Shown in pieces: positions 9,243 to 18,041 of a stretch of 64,000 nucleotides of DNA. Source of the stretch: Xylophilus sp. GW821-FHT01B05 (GTDB lineage: Bacteria > Pseudomonadota > Gammaproteobacteria > Burkholderiales > Burkholderiaceae_C). Location of the stretch: the NCBI GenBank assembly GCA_038961845.1, contig CP152408.1, forward strand, positions 4,774,001-4,838,000, read 5' to 3'. The first letter of the stretch is position 1, and the number at the start of each line of letters is the position of its first letter. The position numbers and the translations under genes were made by a program. The notes below the pieces were generated by a model, which searched no databases, was not told where the DNA came from, and worked only from the letters and a program-made list of their open reading frames with translations.

Positions 9243-10787
9243 TCAGCCCTCTTCCAATCCGTCCAGCTGGTACTCAATCACCTGGTAGCGCGACGACTGC
9301 AGCACCAGCCGCACCGCCCGCATGCGCTGCACCGCCTGCGCATCGCCCAACAGGAACTCGCGCAGGGGCTGGAAGTAGCGCCCGGCCACCACCACCATAT
9401 TGCGCCCCTTGAGCCGCAGCGCCTGCTGGTAGGCGCCTGCGGTCTGCGAGGTGACCGGGGTGAACATCACCGCCTCGGGGGCGCCGCCCACATATTCGAT
9501 GCCGCACAGCGTGACCAGCGACTCGACGCGGAAATCAACCCAGCGGATCAGGCCCAGCCGCCACGGCTTGTCGAGTTGCCGGTAGGCCACCAGCTCGCCG
9601 GACATCAAGGACTGGCTGTCGGACTCGCCCTGCAGCAGCAGGCCTGAATCACTGACGTTGGAGATCGCCAGCAGCGCGGGCACCGCCTCGTCCTCGGATG
9701 CGGGCGGCGGCATGTCCGGTGCGGTATCGGTGGCGCCTGAGAAGCGCTGCGCCCAGGCCGGGTCGGTGCACTGCCCGTAGTCGCGCTCTATGCGCTCCCA
9801 GCAACCGGGCATGGTGCTGATCAGCTCGACCCGGCTCTCGCCCGCATGGCGGCGGCGCGCGTGGCGGCGCTGGGCCGGCGCGGTCCACTCCTGCTGCACG
9901 CGCTGGTAGAGCTGCAGCCGGCGCGACGAAGGCACGGCCGCGTTCTGCTGCGCATCGATGCTGCGCTGCAGGGACTGCAGCACGCGCTCGAGCTGCAGCA
10001 CACGGCAGGGGCCGGCGGCGTCTGGCCCGGGCAGCTCCCGGCCGAACATCGGCGGGGCGTCGGCGGTCTCTTGCAGCACGAAGGCGCCCTGCTCCTGGGC
10101 CGCGCGCGGCAGCAAGGCGATGGACAGCTGCGGCGCCTGCTCTTCCACCAGCTCCAGCAGCATGGCGAGATGGTCGGCCTCGTAGCGGTTGCTGCCGGTC
10201 ACGCCCAGCAGCAGCAGGCGGCGGTAGCTTTCGCCCGGCGCGGGCAGCCCGGCAATCGGCGTCTTGTCGTCACAGCCCTGCGCCGCCGCATAGGCAAACA
10301 GGCGATGGCAGTCGGCCCAGAAACCGCGCGGCAGCGCGCTGTAGCTGCGCGCATGCAGGCTGGCGAGCTGCCAGCCGCTGTCCAGCGCCAGGGCCAGGGC
10401 CTCGACCGTGGGGCGCTGGCGCACGAACAGGCCACGGGCCTCGCTGCCATCCACCGCGGCGCGCTTGAAGCCGGCATGCACCGCCAGCTGCAGTTGCTGC
10501 GCCAGCCGCGCCACCCAGCGCGACTGCTCGGTCCCCGGCATGCCGCCGGCACGCACGCGCGCCCACAGGGCCGGCTGCAGTTCCTGCACCTGGGCCTGCT
10601 GTTGCCGCAACAGCGGCAGGCGCTCGGCCAAGGCGCCCTGGAACATCTCCGCGCGGGTAGCTGCCGCCAGCACGCGCAGCCCGCGGGCCAGCAGCGGGTC
10701 CTGCTGCACGGCGGCCGGATCGGGGCCGCCGGCCTCGGACAGCAGGCCGGTGGAGCGCGAGAACGTCGGGGTCGTCAAGGTCAGCAT
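9243..10787 (-). CDS. PilZ-like protein, candidate cyclic-di-GMP effector
   Basis: A protein of about 514 residues if started at ATG 10787; a GTG at 10832 would add 15 residues and neither has a clear ribosome site. The N-terminal two thirds is helical and Leu/Gln/Ala-rich (for example ALALDSGWQLASLHARSYSA). A central part (YRRLLLLGVTGSNRYEADHL) precedes a C-terminal beta-rich part with ISNVSDSGLLLQ, which fits the N-x-S-x-x-G motif of PilZ domains. The upstream RxxxR motif is not obvious. No signal peptide or membrane segment is seen. It converges with cphA, 11 bp apart. Function is inferred from fold-like features only. Confidence 0.6.
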   Translation of the reverse strand: MLTLTTPTFSRSTGLLSEAGGPDPAAVQQDPLLARGLRVLAAATRAEMFQGALAERLPLLRQQQAQVQELQPALWARVRAGGMPGTEQSRWVARLAQQLQLAVHAGFKRAAVDGSEARGLFVRQRPTVEALALALDSGWQLASLHARSYSALPRGFWADCHRLFAYAAAQGCDDKTPIAGLPAPGESYRRLLLLGVTGSNRYEADHLAMLLELVEEQAPQLSIALLPRAAQEQGAFVLQETADAPPMFGRELPGPDAAGPCRVLQLERVLQSLQRSIDAQQNAAVPSSRRLQLYQRVQQEWTAPAQRRHARRRHAGESRVELISTMPGCWERIERDYGQCTDPAWAQRFSGATDTAPDMPPPASEDEAVPALLAISNVSDSGLLLQGESDSQSLMSGELVAYRQLDKPWRLGLIRWVDFRVESLVTLCGIEYVGGAPEAVMFTPVTSQTAGAYQQALRLKGRNMVVVAGRYFQPLREFLLGDAQAVQRMRAVRLVLQSSRYQVIEYQLDGLEEG

Positions 10788-10949
10788 GGCGTGGCAATGG
10801 TGGTGGGTGGCGTGCGTGGTGGCAGCCCTCACGCAAGAAGTGTTCTCTGCCTGCGTGGAGGGACGGGCGTTTATAGCGCGGCATCCTGCGCGCCCACGGA
10901 TGGTGCGGCATCATCACGGGCTTTCTCCCTTGCCGAGCCACAGCGCACC

Positions 10950-11489
10950 ATGAGCTTCACCACCGAACACCACCCCGGCGTCGCCGCCGAGGCGCCGGCC
11001 GCCACACGCGGCTTTGTCTTCAACCACAGCATGCTGCGCGTCAAAGACCCAGCCGTGTCACTGGCCTTCTACACGCATGTGCTGGGCATGCGCGTGCTGC
11101 GCAAGCTGGACTTCCCCGAGATGCAGTTCTCGCTCTACTTCCTGGCGCGTCCCGATGAAGCGGACGCAGTGCCCGAGGACACCGGCGCGCGCACCGAATA
11201 CACCTTCTCGCAGCGCGGCGTGCTGGAGCTGACCCACAACTGGGGCACGGAGAACGACCCGGCCTTCAAGTACCACGACGGCAACGCGCAGCCGCAGGGC
11301 TTTGGCCATATCTGCTTCGCCGTGCCCGATCTGGCGGCCGCCGTGCAGTGGTTTGACGAGAACGCTGTTGTGGTCAAGAAGCGGCCCGAGCAGGGCAAGA
11401 TGAAGGATGTGGCCTTTATCCTGGACCCGGATGGGTACTGGATCGAGATCGTCCAACCATCCCTGAACCGGGCGCTGGGAAATTCTTAG
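10950..11489 (+). CDS. gloA: Lactoylglutathione lyase (glyoxalase I)
   Basis: Glyoxalase I isomerises the methylglyoxal-glutathione hemithioacetal to S-lactoylglutathione in the cytosol. The 179-residue protein is of the longer, eukaryote-like class, beginning FVFNHSMLRVKDPAVSLAFY. Predicted metal ligands are visible: His in FNHSML, Glu in VLELTHNWG, His in GFGHICFAV, and Glu in WIEIVQP. FYTHVLGMRVLRKLDFPEMQ is a family signature. The ATG at 10950 gives a protein of family length. The gene stands alone and converges with the ornithine cyclodeaminase gene over a palindromic spacer. Confidence 0.93.
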   Translation: MSFTTEHHPGVAAEAPAATRGFVFNHSMLRVKDPAVSLAFYTHVLGMRVLRKLDFPEMQFSLYFLARPDEADAVPEDTGARTEYTFSQRGVLELTHNWGTENDPAFKYHDGNAQPQGFGHICFAVPDLAAAVQWFDENAVVVKKRPEQGKMKDVAFILDPDGYWIEIVQPSLNRALGNS

Positions 11490-11502
11490 TGTTTTTGGCC
11501 TC

Positions 11503-11543
11503 TAGCCCAATAACCACCTGGGCTTATAGCTATTAATTAGCTA
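11503..11543. terminator. Palindromic spacer between convergent genes, probable bidirectional terminator
   Basis: Between gloA and the convergent cyclodeaminase gene lie AGCCCA (11504-11509) pairing with TGGGCT (11519-11524), then TAGCTA-TTAAT-TAGCTA (11527-11543). The same two-part architecture, in the opposite order, is seen at 1431-1472. The position between converging genes suggests termination in both directions. A T-rich run (gtgtttttgg) precedes it, which would suit the minus-strand transcript only poorly, so the classic U-tract is weak. Confidence 0.5.
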
Positions 11544-11550
11544 GCAACAC

Positions 11551-12600
11551 TCAGGCCACGCGCCGGATGGCAACGCGCGCTGCGCCCTTGCGGGTGTGGC
11601 GGAACAGGTCCTTCGGGTCGTCGGCCCAGGGCACCAGTTCCACCTCCACGCCCAGCTTGCGCGCCGTGGCCTGCTGGTGCACGTAGCGCAGCACCGAGTA
11701 GTCCTCCAGCGCAAAGCCGACCGAGTCGAACACGGTCACCTGCTCGGCACTCTGGCGGCCCGGCTCGGTGCCGGCCAGCACGCGCCACAGGTCAAGCACG
11801 GGGAAGTCGCGCGGCAGTTGCTGGATGTCGCCTTCGACGCGGGTCTGCGGCTCGTACTCGACAAACACGCGCGCGCCGCGCAGCACGTCGGCATGCAGCT
11901 CGGTCTTGCCGGGGCAGTCGCCGCCCACGGCATTGATGTGCACGCCGGGCTCGACCATGTCGGGCGTGAGGATGGTGGCGTAGGCCTTGTCGGCGGTGAC
12001 GGTGGTGACGATGTCGGCGCCGCGCACCGCCTCTGCGGTGGAGCCGGCGCGGATGATCTTCAGCGCCGGATAGGCCGCGAGGTTGCGCACCAGCTTGTCG
12101 GTGGCGTGGGGGTCCACGTCATAGGCGGCGACCTCTTCAATCCCCAGGTGGCTGTGAAAGGCCAGCGCCTGGAACTCGCTTTGCGCGCCGTTGCCGATCA
12201 GCGCCATGCGGCGCGCGCCCGGCCGCGCCAATGCACGCGCCGCCACCAGCGAGGTGGCGCAGGTGCGCAGCGCGGTGGCAATGGTCAGCTCAGACAGCAG
12301 CACCGGGTAGCCGGTGTCGACCTCGGCCAGCACGCCAAAGGCCATCACCGTGTACAGGCCGCGCGCGGTGTTGCTGGGGTGGCCGTTGACGTACTTGAAG
12401 GCATAGCGCTTGGCGTTGGACACCGGCATCAGCTCGATCACGCCGATGGCCGAGTGGTTGGCCACACGCACCGACTTGTCAAAGTCCGTCCAGTGCCGAA
12501 AGTCTTCCTGGATGGCGTCGGCCAGCTCGCCGATGAAGCGCGTCACGCCGATGTCCTGCACCAAGTGGGACATGGTGGGCACATCGACGAAGCGGGTCAT
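11551..12600 (-). CDS. Ornithine cyclodeaminase family protein
   Basis: A 349-residue enzyme of the ornithine cyclodeaminase/mu-crystallin family. These use NAD-type cofactors and convert ornithine to proline with loss of ammonia, or act on related imino acids. The cofactor-binding Rossmann motif MALIGNGAQSEFQALAF lies near residue 130, and the substrate region includes ELMPVSNAKRYAFKYVNGHP. VGGDCPGKTELHADVL near 220 is a family hallmark. The length matches the longer type of ornithine cyclodeaminase. It is 2 bp downstream of creA, likely in the same transcript. Ornithine as substrate is the usual assignment but is not proven by sequence. Confidence 0.88.
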   Translation of the reverse strand: MTRFVDVPTMSHLVQDIGVTRFIGELADAIQEDFRHWTDFDKSVRVANHSAIGVIELMPVSNAKRYAFKYVNGHPSNTARGLYTVMAFGVLAEVDTGYPVLLSELTIATALRTCATSLVAARALARPGARRMALIGNGAQSEFQALAFHSHLGIEEVAAYDVDPHATDKLVRNLAAYPALKIIRAGSTAEAVRGADIVTTVTADKAYATILTPDMVEPGVHINAVGGDCPGKTELHADVLRGARVFVEYEPQTRVEGDIQQLPRDFPVLDLWRVLAGTEPGRQSAEQVTVFDSVGFALEDYSVLRYVHQQATARKLGVEVELVPWADDPKDLFRHTRKGAARVAIRRVA

Positions 12601-12602
12601 GC

Positions 12603-13076
12603 TTACTTCACCGGTATCACCACGCCCGGGCCGACCTCGACCGCCGCCACCGCGTTCTGCGGCGAGCCCTCGACCACGCGGTCGGAGTAGGTCAGGTAGA
12701 CCAGGGTGTTGCGCTTTTTGTCGACCATGCGCACCACGCGCAGCCGCTTGAACAGCAGCGACATGCGCTCGGAGAACACCTCTTCCTGCACCGGCAGCGG
12801 CTTGCCGACAAAGCTGATCGGGCCCACCTGGCGGCAGGCAATGGCTGCCTCGGCTTTGTCCTCTGCCACGCCCAGCGCACCTTTTACGCCACCGGTCTTG
12901 GCGCGCGAGACATAGCAGGTCACGCCCTGCACCTTGGGGTCGTCATAGGCATCGACCACGATCTTGTGGTCCGGGCCGATCAGCTTGAAGACGGTGTCGA
13001 CCTCGCCAATGGTCTCGGCGCGCGCGGCGCCCAGACACAGCGGCAGAAGAAGAAAAGCCAATGCTCGGGTGTTCAT
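12603..13076 (-). CDS. creA: CreA family exported protein
   Basis: A 157-residue protein of the CreA family, periplasmic by its N-terminal signal peptide ([20 protein letters not shown], cleavage after ARA). The mature part carries family features: [37 protein letters not shown] and IACRQVGPI, with two cysteines that could form a disulphide. CreA is widespread in proteobacteria and its molecular function is unknown. Its ATG overlaps the stop of the upstream ferredoxin gene (ATGA), so the two are translationally coupled. Confidence 0.9.
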   Translation of the reverse strand: MNTRALAFLLLPLCLGAARAETIGEVDTVFKLIGPDHKIVVDAYDDPKVQGVTCYVSRAKTGGVKGALGVAEDKAEAAIACRQVGPISFVGKPLPVQEEVFSERMSLLFKRLRVVRMVDKKRNTLVYLTYSDRVVEGSPQNAVAAVEVGPGVVIPVK

Positions 13077-13405
13077 GCCATGCCTTTCAAAAGTGGGGGA
13101 ACAGCGGATTCGCCAGCCTGCACCGCGCCCGGTACCAGCAGCGTCACGTCGGCCGTGGCATGGGCCACGCAGGGCAGCACATAGCCTTCGCGTTTTTCGT
13201 CCACGCTCAGGCCGGGCCAGGGAATCTCGTAGCGCACGGCGCCGGCCTGCAGCAGGCAGATGCAGGCGCGGCAGGTGCCGTTGCGGCAGGAGCTGGGCAG
13301 CTCGATGCCAGCAAAGGCCGCGGCCTCCAGCAGGCTCAGCTCACCCGGCGCATCGGCGGTCCAGCCGTGCGGGGCAATGTGCAGTTGCAGGGTGTCGGAT
13401 GACAT
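13073..13405 (-). CDS. [2Fe-2S] ferredoxin
   Basis: A 110-residue plant-type ferredoxin, a cytosolic electron carrier. The cluster ligands are Cys40, Cys45, Cys48 and Cys79 ([14 protein letters not shown] and YVLPC), the canonical C-x4-C-x2-C-x(n)-C spacing. I start at the ATG at 13403-13405 (MSSDTLQL); an in-frame extension to 13450 would add residues without homology to the fold. The gene heads a coupled run ferredoxin-creA-ornithine cyclodeaminase. Its redox partner cannot be read from the sequence. Confidence 0.88.
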   Translation of the reverse strand: MSSDTLQLHIAPHGWTADAPGELSLLEAAAFAGIELPSSCRNGTCRACICLLQAGAVRYEIPWPGLSVDEKREGYVLPCVAHATADVTLLVPGAVQAGESAVPPLLKGMA

Positions 13406-13477
13406 GGCGCCATCATGGCACGGGCCTGCGCCTTGCGGCACCTGCGCCACCGCTCGAATCCGTGCAGGACATGGCCT

Positions 13478-15589
13478 TCAATCCCACGCCGCGCGCGAAC
13501 GCTCGCGCACCCCGATCGGCAGGCTCGGCGCGGGCCGCGCAGCCGGCCCCGCGGCCTCGGGCGGTGGCCAGAACACCTGATCAAAATCCAGCACGTCGCG
13601 CTCGGTGATGAAGCGGGTGCGCGCCGCGTACATGTGCCGGTCGCCGCGCGCGGCCTGCTGGGTGACGTAGAAGCGGTGCGGCACCAGCAGGTGCAGGTGT
13701 TCGCGCGCGCGGGTCATGGCGACGTAGAGCAGGCGGCGCTCTTCCTCGATGTCGGCGCTGTTGCCGGTGGCCATGTCGGAGGGGATGCAGCCATCGACCA
13801 CGTTGAGCACCGAGACCGAGGCCCACTCCTGCCCCTTGGCCGAGTGGATGGTGGAGAGGATCAGGTAGTCCTCGTCCAATAGCGGCACGCCGGACTGGTC
13901 GCTGCTGGACTCGGGCGGGTCCAGCGTGAGTTCTGCCAGAAAGCGCTCGCGCGAGGCATAGCCGCCGCCCAGGCGCACCAACTGCTCCAGATCGGCACGG
14001 CGCGGAGCGGCGTCGTCGTGCAGGCGTTCCAGGTGCGGCAGGTACCAGGCCAGGGCCTGTTCCAGGTCGCCGGGCCAGGCCTGTTGCTGCGGATCGCGCA
14101 GTGCCGCGTACAGCGCGGCAAAGGCGGGCCAGTCGCCGGCCAGTGCGGCCTTGGGTTTGAAGGCAGCCACAGCGGCGGCCGGATCGGTGGCGGCCTCCAT
14201 CGCGTCGAGGATGCGCGTGGCGGTGGTCGGGCCCAGGCCGGGCATCAGCTGCAGCACGCGAAAGCCCGCCAGCCGGCTGCGCGGGTTTTGCACAAAGCGC
14301 AGCACGGCCAGCAGGTCTTTCACGTGTGCGGCCTCCAGAAACTTGAGGCCGCCAAATTTCACGAAGGGGATGTTGCGCCGCGCCAGTTCCAGCTCTACCG
14401 CCGCGCTGTGGTCCGACGCGCGGAACAGCACGGCTTGCGAGGTGAGCTTCAAGCCGCCTTCGCGCAGCGCCAGCGCGCGGTCGGCGACCCAGCGCGCCTG
14501 CTGTGCCTCGTCGGGCACGACCACCAGTTGACTGCGGCGCTTGCCGGGGCGATCCGTCCACAGCCGCTTGGGGTGGCCTTCGGCGGCGCGGCCGATGACG
14601 GCGTTGGACACATCAAGGATGGGCTGCAGCGAGCGGTAGTTGCGGTCCAGCGTGACGATGCGCGCGGGCGGCGTGAACTGCGCGGGGAAGTCCAGGATGT
14701 TGCGCACCGTGGCACCGCGAAAGGAGTAGATCGACTGCGCGTCGTCGCCCACCACGGTGAGGCCCCGGCCCTCGGGCTTGATGCCCAGCAGGATGGACGC
14801 CTGCAGCCGGTTGGTGTCCTGGTACTCGTCCACCAGGATGTGGTCGAAGCGCTCGGACAGCGCCTGCGCCAGCCCGGCATCGGCCGCCATGTCGGACCAG
14901 AACAGCAACAGATCGTCGTAGTCGACCACGTTCTGCTGCTGCTTGGCCTCTACATAGGCACCGAACATGCGCTTGAGCTCCACCTCCCATTCGGCGCACC
15001 AGGGGAAGGCGGTCTGCAGCACCTCGGCCAGCGGCGCGCAGGTGTTGACGCAGCGTGAGTAGATCGACAGGCAGGTGCCCTTCATGGGAAAGCGCTTGGT
15101 GCTGGACGACAGGCCTAGCCCGTGCCGCACGATGCCCATCAGGTCTTCTGCGTCGCCGCGGTCGTGGATGGTGAAGCTCTCGTCCAGGCCGATCTGCGCC
15201 GCGTATTCGCGCAGCAGCCGCGCGCCAATGCCATGGAAGGTGCCGGCCCAGGGCAGCGCAGGCGGCGCGGTGCTGTTGAGGTTCAACACCCGCGCCAGCA
15301 CCTGGCCGACGCGCCGCTCCATCTCGGCCGCCGCGCGGCGCGAGAAGGTCAGCAGCAGGATGCGCTGCGGATCGGCACCGTGCAATACCAGGTTGGCCAC
15401 CCGGTGCGCCAGCGCCATGGTCTTGCCCGAACCCGCACCGGCCAGCACCAGCAATGGCGCGGCCGGTGCAGCGCTGCCAGCCTCCAGGCCGTGCCAGACG
15501 GCCTCATGCTGGCGGTCATTGAGGGTGGCGAAGGCGGCCTGGGCGGCTTCGGAGAGGGGACGTTGCGTAGTCATGGGCGTGGAATGCAT
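13478..15589 (-). CDS. UvrD/Rep-family ATP-dependent DNA helicase
   Basis: A superfamily I 3'-5' helicase of about 703 residues. Visible motifs are Walker A/I LVLAGAGSGKTMALAHR, II ILVDEYQDTNRLQ, III VVGDDAQSIYSFRGA, IV VTLDRNYRS, V STIHSAKGQEWASVSVLNVV, and VI EERRLLYVAMTRARE, in the right order. Two in-frame ATGs, at 15589 and 15574, are possible starts; a longer frame to 15868 would run antisense into the DUF72 gene. The likely role is DNA repair or replication restart. It is divergent from the DUF72 gene by about 33 bp, so the two promoters must overlap. Confidence 0.93.
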   Translation of the reverse strand: MHSTPMTTQRPLSEAAQAAFATLNDRQHEAVWHGLEAGSAAPAAPLLVLAGAGSGKTMALAHRVANLVLHGADPQRILLLTFSRRAAAEMERRVGQVLARVLNLNSTAPPALPWAGTFHGIGARLLREYAAQIGLDESFTIHDRGDAEDLMGIVRHGLGLSSSTKRFPMKGTCLSIYSRCVNTCAPLAEVLQTAFPWCAEWEVELKRMFGAYVEAKQQQNVVDYDDLLLFWSDMAADAGLAQALSERFDHILVDEYQDTNRLQASILLGIKPEGRGLTVVGDDAQSIYSFRGATVRNILDFPAQFTPPARIVTLDRNYRSLQPILDVSNAVIGRAAEGHPKRLWTDRPGKRRSQLVVVPDEAQQARWVADRALALREGGLKLTSQAVLFRASDHSAAVELELARRNIPFVKFGGLKFLEAAHVKDLLAVLRFVQNPRSRLAGFRVLQLMPGLGPTTATRILDAMEAATDPAAAVAAFKPKAALAGDWPAFAALYAALRDPQQQAWPGDLEQALAWYLPHLERLHDDAAPRRADLEQLVRLGGGYASRERFLAELTLDPPESSSDQSGVPLLDEDYLILSTIHSAKGQEWASVSVLNVVDGCIPSDMATGNSADIEEERRLLYVAMTRAREHLHLLVPHRFYVTQQAARGDRHMYAARTRFITERDVLDFDQVFWPPPEAAGPAARPAPSLPIGVRERSRAAWD

Positions 15590-15622
15590 ACTGTATATCC
15601 ATCCAGACAACGCATCCAGCGC

Positions 15623-16525
15623 ATGCCCATTCTTGTCGGTACCGCCTCCTGGACCGATCCCACGCTGATCGCCTGCGGCCGCTTCTACCCGCCCACGGTG
15701 CGCACGCCGGAGGCGCGGCTGCGGCATTACGCCGGGCAGTTCTCCATGGTCGAGGTGGATTCCAGCTACTACGCCCTGCCCTCGGCCCGCAACGCGCGGC
15801 TGTGGGCCGAGCGCACGCCGCCGGGCTTTGTGTTTGATGTGAAGGCGTTTCGCCTCTTCACCGGCCATGGCGCCATGCCGGCCGCGCTGCCGGCGGATCT
15901 GCGTGCCGCCCTACCCGACCCGGCCGCGCCGCTCAGTTACGGCGCCCTGCCGGGCGAGGTGCGCGATGAGCTGTGGCACCGCTTTCGCCAGGCGCTGCTG
16001 CCGCTGCATGGGGCGGGCAAGCTGGGTGCGGTGCTGTTTCAGTTCCCGCCCTGGGTGCAGGCCGGGCGCCGGGGCGAGGCGCTAGTGGAAGAGCGTATCG
16101 ACCGCATGGCCGGCGCGCCGGTGGCGGTGGAGTTCCGCCACCGCAGCTGGTTTGAGGACGGCCAGCGCGCCCGCACGCTGGCGCTGCTGCGCGCGTTGGG
16201 CGCGGCCCACGTGGTGGTCGACAGCCCGCCGGGCTTTGCCAACAGCGTGCCCGCGGTGTGGGAAGCCACGCGCACAGACCTGGCCATGCTGCGCCTGCAC
16301 GGCCGCAATGCCGCAACCTGGAATGCGCCGGCGCACCGTGCCTCATCGGGGCGCTTTCAGTACGAGTATTCAGATGCCGAGCTGGCGGCGCTGCTGCCGC
16401 AGTTGCGCCGGCTGGAGGCCTCGGTGGCGCAAATGCATGTGGTGTTCAACACTAACCACGAGGATCAGGGGCAGAACAATGCGCGGCGCCTGCTGCGCTT
16501 GAGTGAGCTCAGTCCAACGCAATGA
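15623..16525 (+). CDS. DUF72 domain protein
   Basis: A 300-residue DUF72 (YecE-like) protein with a predicted TIM-barrel fold and no established activity. Family hallmarks are the N-terminus MPILVGTASWTDPTLIACGRFYPP, the stretch FSMVEVDSSYYALPS, LGAVLFQFPPWVQ, APVAVEFRHRSWF and the C-terminal VVFNTNHEDQGQNNA. The ATG at 15623 gives the conserved N-terminus directly. Its last 17 bp overlap the 3' end of the convergent DUF2145 gene, which is an unusual but real arrangement here. Confidence 0.9.
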   Translation: MPILVGTASWTDPTLIACGRFYPPTVRTPEARLRHYAGQFSMVEVDSSYYALPSARNARLWAERTPPGFVFDVKAFRLFTGHGAMPAALPADLRAALPDPAAPLSYGALPGEVRDELWHRFRQALLPLHGAGKLGAVLFQFPPWVQAGRRGEALVEERIDRMAGAPVAVEFRHRSWFEDGQRARTLALLRALGAAHVVVDSPPGFANSVPAVWEATRTDLAMLRLHGRNAATWNAPAHRASSGRFQYEYSDAELAALLPQLRRLEASVAQMHVVFNTNHEDQGQNNARRLLRLSELSPTQ

Positions 16526-17402
16526 CGCGGTCACCCGCGCCCGGTATGCAGCCGTCAGCAATCGAATCCCAGCCGCGGTGCACCACCACCTGCCGGCCGT
16601 TGTGGCAGATCTCGACGCGCTCGCTATCGGGCAGGCGCTGGCGCACAAAGGCTTCCACGGTCGAGGGCAGGCTGATCTTGAGCTTGAGCGCGTAGCGGTC
16701 GTCCTCCGGGTGGTCGTCCAGGTGCAGCAGCGGCACGAAGACCGACGCCAGCATCAGCGCATGCGAGCCGACATCCACCGGCTCGGGCGCGTAGTGCGCG
16801 GCCTGCAGCCATTGCTGGGCGCGGGCGCGCAGGTCGTCGCCGCCGGGCAGGCCGCCCCAGGCCACGGCCAGCATCTCCACCACCCACTGGTTGCAGTTCT
16901 GGTAGCGCAGGCTGAACGGATAGGCGTTGGCGCTGTAGTGCGCGGCCAGCAATTGCAGCGCCTGCGCCTTGTCGAGCGCGGCCTGGCGCAATGCCTCTGC
17001 CGCGCCGGATGGCAGCCGCACGATGGAGATATAGCCCAGCGCGCTGTCGTCTATACCCATCGTGAAGCCAGCCAGGCCCTGGTCGTAGATGCGCGGGCGG
17101 CTTTCATCGCAGGCGTAGTAAAGCTGGCGCGCCGACCATGCGCCGCCCTCGGCCTGCCAGGCAATGGCGGTGTGCGAATAGCGGATGTGAAAGCGCGACA
17201 GATCCAGCCCCGAGCGGCTGATGAGCGCCGCCTCGCTGCCAGAGGCGCCAAGCTCTTCGCGCACGATGGCCGCAAAGCGCAGCGCCCGGCCTTGCTGGCC
17301 CGCCGTCAGCGGATGGCTGCGCTCGCAAAAGAAGGCGGACTGCGCATGCGCGGCGCCCGCAGCCATGCCAAGCGCCAGCACCAGGGCATGAGCAATCCTC
17401 AA
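16509..17402 (-). CDS. DUF2145 family exported protein
   Basis: A 297-residue secreted or periplasmic protein with signal peptide MRIAHALVLALGMAAGAAHA. It belongs to DUF2145, a family of unknown function. His77 lies in RYSHTAIAW and Cys170 in YQNCNQWVVEML. The order His then Cys, in this local setting, recalls permuted NlpC/P60 (papain-like) hydrolases, so a cysteine-hydrolase activity is possible; this is inference. Its ATG overlaps the stop of the upstream gene (ATGA), and its 3' end overlaps the DUF72 gene. Confidence 0.85.
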   Translation of the reverse strand: MRIAHALVLALGMAAGAAHAQSAFFCERSHPLTAGQQGRALRFAAIVREELGASGSEAALISRSGLDLSRFHIRYSHTAIAWQAEGGAWSARQLYYACDESRPRIYDQGLAGFTMGIDDSALGYISIVRLPSGAAEALRQAALDKAQALQLLAAHYSANAYPFSLRYQNCNQWVVEMLAVAWGGLPGGDDLRARAQQWLQAAHYAPEPVDVGSHALMLASVFVPLLHLDDHPEDDRYALKLKISLPSTVEAFVRQRLPDSERVEICHNGRQVVVHRGWDSIADGCIPGAGDRVIALD

Positions 17403-17854
17403 AGGCTCACCGGGCGTGCCGCGAGTTCTTCGTACCAGTCGTCGGCCAGCACCAGGTAGAAGGCCTCGCGCGTGTCGCCGCGTGCGAACTCGAAGCCGTA
17501 CGCGCGCCGCTGTGCATGCACCAGGTCGCCGCGGGCAATGCCCTGCTTCTCGACGATGGCGTGCGGCAGATCCAGCACGATGCGCTGCTCTGGATCGGCC
17601 GCCTGCATGGTGACGCGCGCGATGCCGGCACGGTCGGGGGCTTGCGCGACATCGGTGACGCGGTAGTCGCCCTCGGCGGTCCTGGCGCCCCCGGTCGAGC
17701 TGTCGCTGGAACCACGCAGGGAGTCAGACACGCTGCCACTGGACGCAGAACCGGCGCTGGAGGCCGACGACGTGAAAAGAGCCGCCTGCGCCTGGGCCGC
17801 AACGCCCATGATGGCGGCGACGCACGCAAGGCGACAAGTGCTGAGCAAAGTCAT
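17399..17854 (-). CDS. Hypothetical exported protein, partner of DUF2145
   Basis: A 151-residue protein with a signal peptide (about MTLLSTCRLACVAAIMGVAA, cleavage near AQAQA). A Ser/Gly-rich low-complexity linker follows (residues 28-55), then a small beta-rich domain (RIVLDLPHAIVEKQGIARGD, AFYLVLADDWYEEL). I do not recognise the family. The ribosome site AGGAG is clear before the ATG. It overlaps the DUF2145 gene by 4 bp, so both are made together and presumably act together outside the cytoplasm. A perfect palindrome 19 bp upstream of its start codon suggests a repressor controls the pair. Confidence 0.75.
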   Translation of the reverse strand: MTLLSTCRLACVAAIMGVAAQAQAALFTSSASSAGSASSGSVSDSLRGSSDSSTGGARTAEGDYRVTDVAQAPDRAGIARVTMQAADPEQRIVLDLPHAIVEKQGIARGDLVHAQRRAYGFEFARGDTREAFYLVLADDWYEELAARPVSL

Positions 17855-17872
17855 TGAATACTCCTGGCAAAA

Positions 17873-17899
17873 ATTTAAACCGTACTGTACGGTTTAAAT
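17873..17899. promoter_or_regulatory. Perfect 27-bp palindrome, probable repressor operator
   Basis: The left arm ATTTAAACCGTAC (17873-17885) and right arm GTACGGTTTAAAT (17887-17899) are exact reverse complements around one central T. AT-rich outer parts around a CCGTACNGTACGG core are typical of TetR-family operators. It sits just upstream of the exported gene pair and about 140 bp ahead of the hybrid kinase gene. No TetR gene lies in this window, so the regulator would act from elsewhere. Confidence 0.7.
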
Positions 17900-18041
17900 A
17901 TCGAATGAAGATCGGAACCGGCGGGAAATATGTAATCAAGCGTCTCGCCCCGTGCCCGGCGAGCTGCGGCGCCATCCCCGAAGTGTGTGCCTGCAATAAT
18001 TCCCGCACACTTCCGACTCCACCACTGCCCTCTGCCCTGCT

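Noticed and set aside
11551..12600. Ornithine cyclodeaminase as part of a cyanophycin-arginine breakdown system
   Set aside because: It lies within 3 kb of cphA but is on another transcript with creA and a ferredoxin gene, separated by two unrelated genes. No cyanophycinase, isoaspartyl dipeptidase or arginase is present to link them.
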